64,000 bases of DNA from Triticum aestivum (Eukaryota > Streptophyta > Magnoliopsida > Poales > Poaceae), in NCBI RefSeq assembly GCF_018294505.1, contig NC_057800.1, positions 158,822,323 to 158,886,322 of the forward strand, written 5' to 3'. Every line of letters begins with the position of its first letter. Positions within the stretch are counted from its first letter, which is position 1. This document shows, piece after piece, positions 11,044 to 21,344 of this stretch. A model generated the notes under the pieces. That model had not been told where the DNA came from and did no database searches. It was given only the letters and a program-made list of their open reading frames with translations. The position numbers and the translations under genes are program-made.

Positions 11044-11435
11044 ACATTGCATAGTTGCGAGTTTGGTCACTTAGTAGCCGAAATTAAGTCCCTTATGATT
11101 GATAGGGTGTTTATTCCGCACAAACTTTATAGGTCTCAAAATAGTGTTGCAGATTGCTTGGCGAGGTATAGTCGCTCTGAGCGAGCTATGACCGTGTGGC
11201 TCGGCAGAGGACTCTCATGTATTGAGGATCTCTTCCCAAATGATTGTAGCCCTACCATGATGGAATAAGACCCTTTTGATCTCGCAAAAAAAAGTAATGA
11301 TGAGGCACACAGATTAGCTAGATCATCTACTACACTTTGTATTGGTAGACATGTGTGGCTTATTGATCCATCGGATCACATTATCCGTTCAAACATTATT
11401 GAATGAAAGAAAGTGTTGTATTCTCCTTAAAAAAA
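11044..11435 (+). mobile_element. 5'-truncated LINE (RNase H end and poly-A tail)
   Basis: The frame at 11047-11268 (73 residues) contains EIKSLMIDRVFIPHKL, then NSVADCLARYSR, then VWLGRG, which is the C-terminal part of the RNase H-like domain at the end of many plant LINEs. The element ends in an A-run (11429-11435). An imperfect 11-base duplication TCGCTACT(C/T)GC lies at 11033-11043 and 11436-11446. The 5' truncation, poly-A tail and duplication are what target-primed reverse transcription leaves. It interrupts module I and has lost all upstream coding sequence. Confidence 0.8.
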
Positions 11436-11446
11436 TCGCTACTTGC

Positions 11447-11960
11447 TCGTTGTGTGTAGTCCAATTTTCTTTAGGGGTTTCTTTCTTATCTTTTCCTTTT
11501 TTCTGTTCTTTCCTTTTTTTCTTTTTGCTTTTCTTAGTTTCTTTACGATTTTCTTCTCTCTTGTTCATCTTACCAGTTTTTGTTTGATTTACCATTTTTA
11601 TTTTTATTTTTACGCTGATTTTTCTTTGGTTTTCTTGTTTTGTTTTTCTTTTCTTTCTTCCTCAGTTTTTCCTTTTTTGCATTGTTTTTCTCTCTGGTTT
11701 TCCTCTTTTGTTTTCTTTTATTTCTTCCTTGTTTTATTGTTTCCTTTTCTATTTGGTTTTTTATTTGTTTTGTTTTTTGTTTCTTTGATAGTTATCAGCA
11801 GTTTTCTTTCTTTCTTTCTTTCTTTCTTGGTTTTCACTCTTTTGCAGTGGTATTCTGTAGTTTTTTGGCTTTTATGGAATTTCTTCATTTTTCTTTGTTT
11901 CTTTTTCATTTTCATCGTTTTCCTCTTTGTTCAACACATGTTAAACTTTTTTAGCATACA
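11447..11960 (+). repeat. T-rich low-complexity tract of module I
   Basis: Pyrimidine-rich sequence of TTTTCTTTTC and GGTTTTC words. The 174- and 104-residue plus-strand frames are Phe/Leu/Ser-rich translations of the tract and are not genes. A closely similar tract stands at 19560-19960. Confidence 0.6.
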
Positions 11961-12600
11961 TCATTAAAAAAATACACGTCTAATGCTTTTGAAATACATT
12001 ATTATTATTATTTGAAAACTATTTTTTATCTCAACTTTCTTCCATAGATATGTATATCTAATAGATATTTTTTATACTAATTAAAAAAATTTGACATACA
12101 AGATTGACATTTCTTAATAAATATTCAAAAGCATTAGACGTGTATTTTTGCATACAACAAGAATATTTTTTCTGACAATAAACATTTTTTCACACACAAT
12201 ATACATTTTCTGCATACACTAGGAACACTTTTTAAATACTTTTAATATTTGTTAAATACACTATCAACGTATTTTATACACATTATTTTTGTGGTGTATT
12301 TATCTTCCGTATACATGACAAAAAATTATACACATTAAAAAAATTCAAATGCTTTCTTTATTTTTTCTAAATACATGATCAACTTTTTTCATACGCATTG
12401 TATATCTTTTGTATACATTTTTCATCAAAAGATTTCCTCCATACAGATTTTTTCAAATGCTTAGATAAAAAAATTCAAATATTTATGTAAACTTTTTTTG
12501 TAGTATATCTATTTAGAATATTTGGAAATTTTAAAAAATAAAAATTAGAGCAAAAAACAGAATCAACATACATGAAAAAACTGAATAAAAAAACATCAGT
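11961..12600. repeat. AT-rich ATACATGATTAACATTTTT-style repeats
   Basis: Words such as CATACACATTGTATATTTT and AAATACATGATnAAC recur. The same wording occupies 19990-20400, so this tract and the preceding T-rich tract together form the body of modules I and III. No gene. Confidence 0.55.
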
Positions 12601-12662
12601 GGCCTAAGGCCACCCCGCGCGTTCGGCAGCAGCATTAAGGGAGACGTTTGACGTTAGCACAA

Positions 12663-12684
12663 CCTAGATCTCGCTATAAGCGAG
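12663..12684 (+). repeat. Palindromic module head II
   Basis: CCTAGATCTCGCTATAAGCG plus AG contains the perfect palindrome CTCGCTATAAGCGAG apart from the central base. GGTGACTCC and later GCGCACTCCCC follow, parallel to the other heads. Confidence 0.55.
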
Positions 12685-12809
12685 AGGTGACTCCTATTCG
12701 GCAAGTGGGTCACCGCACGCGCACTCCCCCGCGCACTGGAGTTTCTATGGGACGGTCCATTTTTGGGATTCACTCCAACCAGTTTTGGGAATGTTCAGGA
12801 AGAACCTTT

Positions 12810-13660
12810 CCTGCACCGTTTTTTGTTTTCTTCTATCTTTTTCTTTTTTACTATTTTATTTTTACTTTTGGCCCCTTTTCTGTTTTGTTTTCTTTTTTTC
12901 TGTTTTTATTTTTAATTTTATGATCATTTTTTAATTTGCGAAAACCATTTAAATTTGTGAATATTTTCTGTTATATTTTGTGTTTCGAATTTGCAAATAT
13001 CTTTCGAATTCGTGAATATTTTCGCAAATTGTGAACAATTTTTGAAATCGTTAATATTTTTTGAAATAGCATACTTTTTACGAATTTGCTTTTCAAATTC
13101 GTGACATTTTTTATTTACCAAATTCAAAAAATGTTCATCAAGGAATTTTTTGAAGTAATTCAAATTTTGTTCATAGATTTTAAAAATGGTCAACAAAATT
13201 CAGGATTGGTTCATCGAATTACAAAAATGTTCATCAAATTTCAAATTTTGTTCATAGATTTTCAGAAAATGTTCATCAAACTCAAAATATGTTCGTTGAA
13301 TTCAAAATTTGTTGATCCATTTTTTTAAAAAAATATACTTCAATACAGATTTTGTTCATCAAGTTAAAACATGTTCATTGAGTTCAAATTTTGTTCGTCA
13401 AATACAAAACAAATGCTCATTATTATTAGAAATTTCTCAAAAAAGTGTTCATAAAAATAAAAAAAATTCATTAAAATTTAAAAAAATTCATTCTTTTGAA
13501 ATCAAGAAAATTATTTGAATTCAAGAACTGTTTTTTAATTCGGTGAACATTTTTTAATCTGTGATCATTTATCATTTCCCAAGCATTTTTTTTCAAATCA
13601 TGACAATTTTTGAATTCACGAACATTTCAGAATTTTCAACTTTTTTAAAATTCGGAATTA
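12810..13660. repeat. T-rich tract and GAATTTGTGAACATTTTT array of module II
   Basis: A short T-rich tract (12810-12960) is followed by units like AAATTCGTGAATATTTT and GTTCATCAAATTCAAAA every 20-30 bases. The frames at 12648-12923, 12924-13196, 13086-13328 and 13309-13518 translate the repeat and have no domain. Confidence 0.5.
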
Positions 13661-13808
13661 TTTTTGAAAAGGGAAAATGTTAAAACAGGAAAAAGCAAGA
13701 AAAACAAAAGGTACTTCCCTCTTTTCCCGTCCCGCACATGGGCGGGCCCAAGAGGGTGCGCATTCGCTTGTTCCCTGGCGTTGTATGCGCAAGTAGGAGG
13801 TCCCTAAG

Positions 13809-13851
13809 GGACGTGGAGTAATTGAGCGCGAGCGCAGATGCGCTCGATATC
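13809..13851 (+). repeat. Left terminal inverted repeat of MULE
   Basis: It starts GGACGTGGAGT, as the foldback MITE starts GGACGCGGAGT, and contains GAGCGCAGATGCGCTC, a near-palindrome parallel to the MITE's GAGCTCAAATGAGCTC. Confidence 0.7.
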
Positions 13852-14039
13852 CAGGTCGTTCGTAACCCCATTGGGATCTAGGCCTTTTTCTTATACTCAT
13901 CCAGATGGGCTGCCAAGAAATCATTACGCGATGGAAATACGTACCCATCAGGTGTGGGTCGTGGGCCAAGCAGACGGCGTAATACAGCCTGAGATAACGC
14001 GGGGTTGGACGCCCGTCCGCCGTCTACAAGGTGAGCCGT

Positions 14040-14800
14040 GGCTCGAAATCGGAGTGACATCTGATCCGTGGCTCAGGTTGTTTCCTTTCCGTGCGCTGCC
14101 AAGGAATTCGATGCAGGCGCGAGCGCCTCCCCCACCCAGATCGAGGGTCCCTGTGAGATAGAGACGCGGAGCTACGGCGGCGAGCGACAATGGATTTTCC
14201 GATGTAACCAATCGGCAGGTACGCGCATCCGTGCTTTTCCCTGCGGTCTCTCCTCGGTTTGTAGGCGGATTGCTTTCGTGGCTGGCAGAGGAGCTTCCAA
14301 TTTTTCAGATCTTGTTTCATTGAAGATGTGGGGGAGAGCTTGGTGCCGCCCCCCTGTGACTGCGGCCGTAGGCTTGGCGACGGGCCCTGTGTTTGCCCAT
14401 GGCGATATGAGGGTACATCTGATGGTTTTGCAGCAGCCGCAGAAGTCTGGGTGGAATAAGTTGTGAGTGTGAAAACTTGGTGTTTGCATTAGGAAATTCA
14501 GAATTCCGGTGGTGGGTTGGGTAGATGCGGTGTTGATTTTAGACATGTCTGACCAAATCATTCATATGGAGCTAAATTCTTTGAGTGCTGCGGGCTTATT
14601 CTTTTTAGAAATTTGATTAGAGATATGTTGGTGTGTGCAGGTTGAGGATTGGTGCCGCTGCACCCAGCAGAGCACTGCACCCGAATCATATTACTGCATT
14701 CGAGAATGCTGTTCTGATGTTTTACCGATTATCCATCTGAAATTGTGATCTCTCCAGTTCTGGGGACTTCATTTGAATCGTTGGGTGAGGCTTATAATTT
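14040..14800 (+). pseudogene. 5' exon block copy A inside MULE
   Basis: The block begins with ATCTGATCCGTGGCTCA and has an ATG at 14190 followed by a short exon ending ATCGGCAG/GT. Further on a TTGAAGATGTGGGGGAGAGC stretch and then GGATTGGTGCCGCTG appear in the same order as in block B at 16015-17130. Block A has a premature in-frame stop (TAA) just after its ATG exon starts. It therefore looks like a duplicated, decayed 5' gene part. Frames on either strand here (107, 132 and 129 residues) have no domain. Confidence 0.5.
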
Positions 14801-15226
14801 TTGCAATCTATATTCCTGGGAGAAGGGATTTGGCATAAGGTATGGAAAAATAGCCGACTTAATGTCAAGAGGATGAAATGCGTGTGGGAAATAGTTTGTG
14901 GGTGCTTGGTTACTGGTCTTTTCATGGTTACTGGTCTTTTCTTGAATGCTATTTGTTCAGCATTATGATGCGTCCATTTCTGCCTCGGCTTTCGTTTCGT
15001 GCATTGACGCTAAATTGTATTCGTGCTCCAGGGGAAGACTGGTGTAAAGAACACAAGGTCCTGCTAGTGTCAATGTCCAACTCTGATAAGATTTTTGTGG
15101 GCCGAGGAAAAATGTTGGTACATTGCAGAGCACAAAGAGAGTCACAACCATTCACCTTCACCTAATTTTGGGGAGACAATCCACTGGCCAATGGCCATCA
15201 CACAAGCATATTCATGTTTACATCGG

Positions 15227-16010
15227 GGAATGTTCCATTCATGAAAAGGTCTTTGCGTAATCAGTGTGGGAAGATAAACTGGGAGCAGGCAAACGATGAT
15301 ATGAGGAAGACGATGCATGTGTTTGAAGAGATTGGAGGGAAGGATCCCACATTACATACAGAGTTCAAGCTGATAACGATGGCAGATTGACAACCTCATG
15401 TGGGCTAGCGGCAGCAGTAGGCTTCAGTACACATTTCTTGGAGATGTCATAACATTTGATACCACGTATAAGATAAACCTGTACGACATGCCTTTCGGGT
15501 TGTTTCTTGGTGTTAACAATCATTTTCAGAGTACCATATTGGCTGGAGTTCTTGTTTGCGATGAGACAGCGAAGAGTTTTGAGTGGGTTTTCACCGAATT
15601 TCTGAGAATGATGGGTGATGATCCACCGGTGACCATACTTATAGGTAAATTCGTCACATATTGTCATGTCATTGCTGCTTATGTTGAAATATTTAACAGG
15701 CAAGAAAGCAACCATAGGAAGCTAAAGTTTCGGCTTCGCTTTATGGAAACCAGAACCAAGCCATGGAGCTAGCGATCAAGAGCAGAATGTCGGACACCAC
15801 GCACAGGTGGTGCAAGTGGAACATCCTAAAAATGGCAAAGGGGTCCTTGGGTGCTTTGTACACCAAGAAAAGTGAGTTCCGAGCAGAGTTCCATAATGTG
15901 GTGAACCACATGCTAACATGCTAACGGGGTACGAATTTGAGAGGGGGTGGTACATGTTGCTTGAAAAGTACAAGCTAAGAACACACCCATACATGTCGTG
16001 GGCCAGAATC
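15227..16010 (+). pseudogene. FAR1-related MULE transposase fragment, frameshifted
   Basis: The frame at 15398-15660 contains GDVITFDTTYK, then NLYDMPFGLF, then GVNNHFQSTILAGVL, the opening of the MULE transposase domain as found in FAR1/FHY3-like proteins and Jittery-type transposases. FDTTYK carries the first acidic catalytic residue of that fold. Upstream, RSLRNQCGKIN and EEIGGKDPT-like stretches lie in another frame. Downstream (15760-15960) [29 protein letters not shown] and LLEKYKLR continue the domain in further frames. At least two frame changes lie before 15398, so no functional transposase can be made. It is either the element's own dead transposase or a captured FAR1 fragment. Confidence 0.75.
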
Positions 16011-16014
16011 ACTA

Positions 16015-17130
16015 GTATTCATCTGATCCGTGGCTCAGAAAATTCACTTTCCGTCAAAGGACGGCAGACGCGCATTGACTGCAAGCCCTGCGGCCCCTGA
16101 CTCTTCTGCCCCAGAGCCGCGGGCATTTTCGTCAAGAGGAAAAGAAGAGGCGACTGCCGCGCCATGGAGTTCCTAATGCATCCGATCCGCAGGTGTGCCC
16201 CTTTGGTGCGATTTTTTCTAGCATAGTGCCCGATTTGAAGTGTGTAGGTCAAACTGCTTAGTCCTCTCTGCTTTCAATGCCATGGATCCACTATGATTGA
16301 GGAGGTCGGGGAGAATCTGGTGCCAGAAGGTTTGTCAGCGGATCGTACAAGGCGAACTGTGGTGGAGGTGACAATGCAGGAGGGCACGGTCTTGAGCGGC
16401 GACGGACGGGTCTGCGGGGCGTCAGGAGCGGCGGCAATGAGCGGCCAAGGGCGAATCTGCAGCACTACGCAGGCGATGTCAATGAGCCGCGAATGCCGAA
16501 TGGCTAATCTGTAGCACGGCGCAGGCGGCAGTGGTGAGAAGGGACAACTCGCCTCATACGTCTGAGCTGTCGACGGGGAAGATAACTCCCCAGGCTCTGC
16601 TTGGAATAAGAGGTGAGGGGAATGGAATATAAATTTGAAAACTGTTATTAATAAATAGAGACTCTGGATGGACTTGAATTCTTGCTTGATTTTTTTGCCG
16701 GTAGAAAATGATTATGTGATACGAATTGGTGTTATTGCTGGTTGGTTTGTACTGTTACTTCAATCTATGAGCCCCGTAACAACTCATCGTGTGCTGTGGA
16801 TTACCATGAAAGTATGACTGGTTATTGCTGCTCCTCTGAAGAATTTGAAGTATTGAATTTTCAGGCTATGTATGGACATGCATTGTTGCTTATGTTATTC
16901 CTGCTAGTAATCCATTGTTTAATGTACCAGTTTTACCATAGTTTCAATTGCAAATTTGTGGTGAGTGAATTATAATGATTGACACAACATCTAATCCATT
17001 TTCAGGTTGCGGATTGGTGCCGCTGGCCCAACCAGGGCACCTTGGCCAACCCGTGTAGGCGCGTTTGAGAAGGCAGTGAGTGTTTTCTCCTATGCCGGTG
17101 TAGTGGTTTCATTAAGTTTCCATGGCATAG
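16015..17130 (+). pseudogene. 5' exon block copy B inside MULE
   Basis: It begins with the same ATCTGATCCGTGGCTCA as block A. ATG at 16164 opens a short exon (MEFLMHPIR) ending CCGCAG/GT at 16192. A second exon-like stretch from 16293 encodes MIEEVGENLVPEGL, matching block A's TTGAAGATGTGGGGGAGAGC. GGTTGCGGATTGGTGCCGCT near 17005 matches block A at 14640. Here the order leads on to the Ulp1-like exons, so B is probably the true 5' part of that gene. No domain is recognised in its residues. Confidence 0.45.
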
Positions 17131-17486
17131 CTTTGCATGAACCATTTTCTTTTAGTATATCAAGAAGAAGCTAATGTTAATAAGCATGTCGGACATACAT
17201 ACGAATATTTCCCGCTTGAGGTTATGATGCAGAAGAGTACATTTCCCATAGTGATGCTCGAGGGGTGATTTGCTGGAGTAGTCCTAGCTTAATTTTCTGT
17301 CGTGGCAGTGCACCCTAGCGTCCTGGCAGAGGATGGAATGAGTACCCCGCCACTCAAAACTAAGCATGCCCATCCAGACATATTCTAGGTAATGACACGG
17401 TGAGGAGTGTGTGAAGTTTGCACATTTCTGATGCGATAAATACTATGCATTTCTACCGATGGCAAGTCTTCTTGATGGCTGTGCAG

Positions 17487-18697
17487 GCAGAGTATCTAGC
17501 TGGACGGCAAGGAACCTAAGGTTGCAAGTAGGAGTGGTGAGGGTTGAAGTGAAAGGGGAGATCGGTGATAAGTTCCCCAAAAAGGTTGGGCTTAAGCACG
17601 ATGAACCAAATGCTCGGAATGTGCTTCATTTCTACGACAGGATGATGCGCTGCACACGATCAGACCTTGACAGGTCAGTACATTTGTAACATATCTAAAA
17701 TTGCTAATTCGGCACAAGGCTATAGAAAAGTGGTAACGAATAAATATGTGTCATTGCTCACAGGAAATGGTTCAAACATGTCTTTATGACTTTGGTCCTC
17801 CTGTGTGATGATGATTTCATAGCTGAGTTTGGTCCTGATGGGGGAATTAACCAATCTCGGCTGGACAGTAATTTCATACATGTTGATATTCAAGGATGCG
17901 AGGATGTATGGATCATGGAAAATAAGATGGAGACATCTGTTTGATATCTATTTTGTGGCACGTGAAAGCAATGTCTGCACTAGCTGTTGCATGTTTTATA
18001 ATGTGTAGTCTGTTGTAAGTTGTAACACAAATTGTTTTCAGAAGTTAATTTTCAGTTATAAAGAGCCTGACTATGAACTACCACGGAATATGATGCGGGA
18101 AGATGTGCTTCGATTCAGGATAGAATGGACAAAGAAGGTAATGCAAAATAAATTTCCATATGGTTTTTTGCATAACCAGTAGGGCGATGCTATAACATTT
18201 TGCTGTTGTGTGTGTTCACGCAGCTGTTTCTCCCGGTGCGTATGATGGATGGGTACTCTTTCTACGTGGTCGACGTTGAAGAATGGAATCTTCTCGTCAT
18301 GGATCCTACCAAGACAAGTGTTCACAACGACAAGATGAAGTTGAAACACGAAGGGAACACCCGGTGGCACATGATGATCTCTGTTTTATTGGTCCAGGTG
18401 TTGTACTGCTTCAGTTATTTCTGAATTTTGGTGGATGCCTGAATAATGAAAGTCGTCAGGCTGTGGTCTGCATCGTGTTAGGTGCCTTATTTTTTTTAGA
18501 TTTAACATGACTTGTGATTTCTCATGCGGCTCCTCTAGAATGGTTGTGATGCAAATAGTGCACAGGTTGTTAGATATGTCAATTTATTGTCTGATGGTGG
18601 ACGCCAAGTGTCCATCTGGATGCACTTCGAATGTTTGAATTTTGAACAGCATGGGTGGGACACAGCTGCCACTAAGATCATAAAAGGAGGGCACTAG
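17487..18697 (+). CDS. Ulp1-like (C48 peptidase fold) gene remnant in MULE, several exons
   Basis: Exon-like pieces with plausible splice borders: 17487-17673, 17764 to about 17935, about 18042-18137, 18224-18397 and 18539-18697 (stop TAG). Splicing 17673 to 17764 keeps the frame (LDR/KWFKHVF). Exon 4 encodes LFLPVRMMDGYSFYVVDVEE then LLVMDP, resembling the Ulp1/SENP segment in which a HW pair and a later Asp supply catalytic residues. The last exon starts NGCDANSAQVVRYV, where the family usually has DCG. The His and Cys positions therefore look replaced (G/Y and A), although the Asp of MDP remains. Ulp1-like genes are known passengers of plant MULEs. Probably inactive; the donor of exon 2 is unclear. 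Confidence 0.5.
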
Positions 18698-19350
18698 AGG
18701 TAGCTGCCTGATAGCTTGTGGCTGATCTTGGAGTAGGAGTTGAAAACACAAAGCTGGGAGAGTTCCTTTGGGCGTACAAGGAGTTTTTTTTAGGTAAGGG
18801 CGTACAAGGAGATGAAAGCGTCAGCAAGCGATGGATATGATTCTGTGTTGAGAGGCCTGACGCTGTATGGAGCCTGGAGGGCCGGCAACCAGCAATGAGG
18901 TGCGTACTCGAAGTTTTCTGGATTCCTCCTGTCCTTCCATTGTTTGGTTCTTCTCTGTAATCCAAGCAGCATGGATTCAGATTCCTGCTGAGAGCGTTCG
19001 GAGGCAAATGTCAACCAGGCCAAGTTGAAGAAGATAATGGGAGAGGAGAAGGAATCTTCGGGAGGAAGGATGGATCGCTTGGCCGCATTTTTATTTTTTT
19101 ATTTAGGGGCGGCTGTGGTGCACAATTATTGGGGCGGTTTGAACGGCCAGCGACCACCGTTTGGAAGGTAAGGTCTGAGCCGTGGCCCAAGACGCAGCTG
19201 ACCGGCTGAGCCGTCTCGCGGGGGTAACGGCAGTCACATTAAATGCGGCAGTTGCATGGGTCAGGGTCAGGAAAAAAGCCGCACATACAGCTTGGAATAC
19301 AGAGTAATACATGTGAGATGATCTGAATCTGAACGCTAGCTGAAGGCTGA

Positions 19351-19393
19351 GATATGGAGCTCATCTGAGCTCGAGCTCAGAATAGTACTTTCG
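19351..19393 (-). repeat. Right terminal inverted repeat of MULE
   Basis: It ends AGTACTTTCG, as the foldback MITE ends TGCACTTTCG. It contains GAGCTCATCTGAGCTCGAGC and pairs with the left end over about 29 inner bases. Confidence 0.7.
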
Positions 19394-19441
19394 GTCCCTA
19401 AGCGATTTGCCTAGGCGCGCAGCTATATACGAATCGTGGGA

Positions 19442-20504
19442 CCTATATATCGCTTATAGCGAGGCGAGACGTATGCTCCCCGCAACTGATGATTTTATGT
19501 GCACGCTACAGTACTTGGCTAGCCCTGTTTCGTGCGTTCGGTCATTCCTTGTTGTCGCTGACTGCGTTCGATTCACTCTTTCACTTCGTTTTTTTTTCTC
19601 TTTTTCATTTTTTCTGTTTCTTCACCGAGCTTGGTTTTCTCTCTAGGTTTCTTTGCTTTTTGATCTGTTTTCTTCATTAATTTACTAGTTTTCGCTTGTT
19701 TTTCTTTTTCTATGCTTTTCTTTGGTTTTCACTTTTTTTGGGTTGACAGTTTTCCCTTTATTTCTTTCTTGCTTGGTTTTCATAGGTTTCCTCTGGGGTT
19801 CTTCAGTTTCTTTCTTGGCTGTCATTATTTTACATTCTTTTGCCCTGGTTTTTTTCTATTTCTTTTTTCTTTCATTGCCTTTGTTTCTTTTTTTTTTATT
19901 TTCATTGATGTTCTTCACTTTACTTTGTATCTTGTTCTGCTTTCATCGAATATTTTGTCTTTCCTTATACAACAGCAACATTTTCTATATACGTTTAATG
20001 TTTATTCAAATACATGAAAAAATGTGTCAAATACATGATTAAATTTTCCTTCAAATATATCCTTTTGATGTCAACTTTTTTCCATACACATTATATATTT
20101 TTTGTATACATTAAGTACATTTTGTATAGATGTTTAATATTTTCTAAATACATGATTAACATTTTTAACATGTATTTTTACCTCTACTTTTTCCATACAC
20201 ATTGTAAAAAAATTATATGTCAGGAACATTTTTTAAATAAACATTCAACATGATTCAAATACATGATTAACATTTTCTAAATCATAATTTTTATAATTTT
20301 TATTCTTTCTTAAACATTGTATATTTTTGGTATATTTCAGGAACATTTTATATACACACTCTAACATTTTCCAAATACATGATTAACATTTTTTGATAGA
20401 TGTGTTTTGATGTGGGTTGCTACTGGTCACGAGAGGTGGGCTGCCTGGACGATGTATGAACGCTGAGACAAGGGCACCTTCCAACTCGCTTTAAGCGGTA
20501 TAGG
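19442..20504. mobile_element. Module III: unclassified element with palindromic inverted ends
   Basis: The left end is CCTATATATCGCTTATAGCG and the right end in reverse complement is CCTATACCGCTTAAAGCGAG, an inverted pair of about 20 bases. The interior is a GC-rich start, a T-rich tract (19560-19960) and ATACATGATTAACATTTTT repeats. The 101- and 106-residue plus-strand frames are Phe/Leu-rich translations of low-complexity DNA. No duplication could be fixed. It has no coding capacity, and the superfamily is unknown to me. Confidence 0.5.
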
Positions 20505-21344
20505 CACGCCCGTGTATGTATATGTAGAAATGCGTGGGAAATAAGCTCGGCCGTGTGGGCCGACCAAATCCCAATAATTTGGGGCTTCTAAGCCCATCAT
20601 GATTTCCTATGGAATTCCAGCTATGCGTTGTAACCAGATCATGTTTGTTTTTAGCCCGGTCTAAAGGAATTTTTATCCCAGCGAATCTGGCTGTATTGAT
20701 CGGTGTCGAGTCCTAAAAGGAAACTCGACCTTGCGCCGTTGGAGATCGGATAGTTGCACCGTCTCTGGTTTTCTCCAAATTGGCGATATCACCCGATAGT
20801 TTCACCCCTAAATCCGACATACATTGATCAGCAGTTCTTAGTGACAAGATGAGTCCATGCCTTTGACCTTCCATCAAGCATCGTTGTATCATGAAATCAT
20901 GCAGAAATGATGATTTCATTTGTGCACTCCTACTAATTTGTCATATTATGTTCAAGTGGGAGGCCCAACTGGAATCTTTTGTGTACTCGCCAATCTATTT
21001 TCTCACTGACTGCAAGACAAGTGGAGGCCCAAGTGATTCAACCACATTCAATTGTCGAATGAAATCCTTGGCTGGCTGCACCCTTTGTTTGTTCATTACC
21101 TTCGTGTGCTGGTATTTGCTTAACTTTTTACTCACAAGTGACAACTGCAGAAGCCACACTTCGCATTAGTTTTACAGGAACTAACGCCTGCATTGTGAGA
21201 TCTTTCATGTAGCTTAATAGCTTGAGAAGACTTAATTTAGCACCGGTCATGCAAAAGGGAAAGTAATTAGATGCGGGCATATATGTTGTACACATGAAAT
21301 GCTCAACTCATGGTTGCGATCAACCTATTTAGCAGTCATATGAG
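20505..21344. other. No gene recognised
   Basis: Minus-strand (20713-20919, 68 residues) and plus-strand (20891-21169, 92 residues) frames carry no domain I know. A palindromic stretch ATGAAATCAT...ATGATTTCAT lies near 20890-20920. The left part may be degraded repeat; the right end adjoins the LINE 3' end. Confidence 0.35.

Larger units (their letters stand above)
13809..19393. mobile_element. 5.6-kb MULE with 9-bp duplication gtccctaag
   Basis: GTCCCTAAG occurs at 13800-13808 and 19394-19402. The left end reads GGACGTGGAGTAATTGAGCG, the right end in reverse complement CGAAAGTACTATTCTGAGCT. The following 29 bases of the 43-base ends match at about 25 positions, including a shared palindromic GAGCKC...GAGCTC core and ATATC. 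A 9-base duplication and TIRs define a Mutator-like element. Inside are a broken FAR1/MULE-transposase segment (15227-16010), two related 5' exon blocks (14040-14800 and 16015-17130) and a Ulp1-like gene (17487-18697). It split module II of the array. Confidence 0.8.
10519..20504. repeat. Array of three palindrome-headed modules, closed by an inverted motif
   Basis: Direct copies of a motif around CTCGCTTATAGCGAG start at 10519, 12663 and 19442, and an inverted copy ends at 20504. After each direct copy comes a short GC-rich stretch containing CTCCCC, then a T-rich tract (11447-11960, 12810-12960, 19560-19960), then AT-rich degenerate repeats. Removing the later insertions (MULE foldback 10549-10956, LINE 11044-11435, MULE 13809-19393, each with one duplication) leaves modules of about 1.32, 1.19 and 1.06 kb. 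I do not recognise the family. The inverted last copy suggests terminal inverted repeats. Confidence 0.55.

Noticed and set aside
11815..11830. Short regular repeats (TTTC)n as a possible CRISPR-like or regulatory array
   Set aside because: A simple microsatellite inside a T-rich tract; no spacers. The genome is plant-like and no array of any CRISPR type is present.
11443..11967. 174-residue plus-strand frame rich in Phe, Leu and Ser, resembling a membrane protein
   Set aside because: It is the translation of a T-rich low-complexity tract; similar frames occur at 19712-20042 on equivalent DNA, with no conserved residues.
13816..13850. Palindrome GAGCGCAGATGCGCTC as an independent regulatory site
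   Set aside because: It is part of the MULE terminal repeat and is matched at the other end and in the foldback relative.
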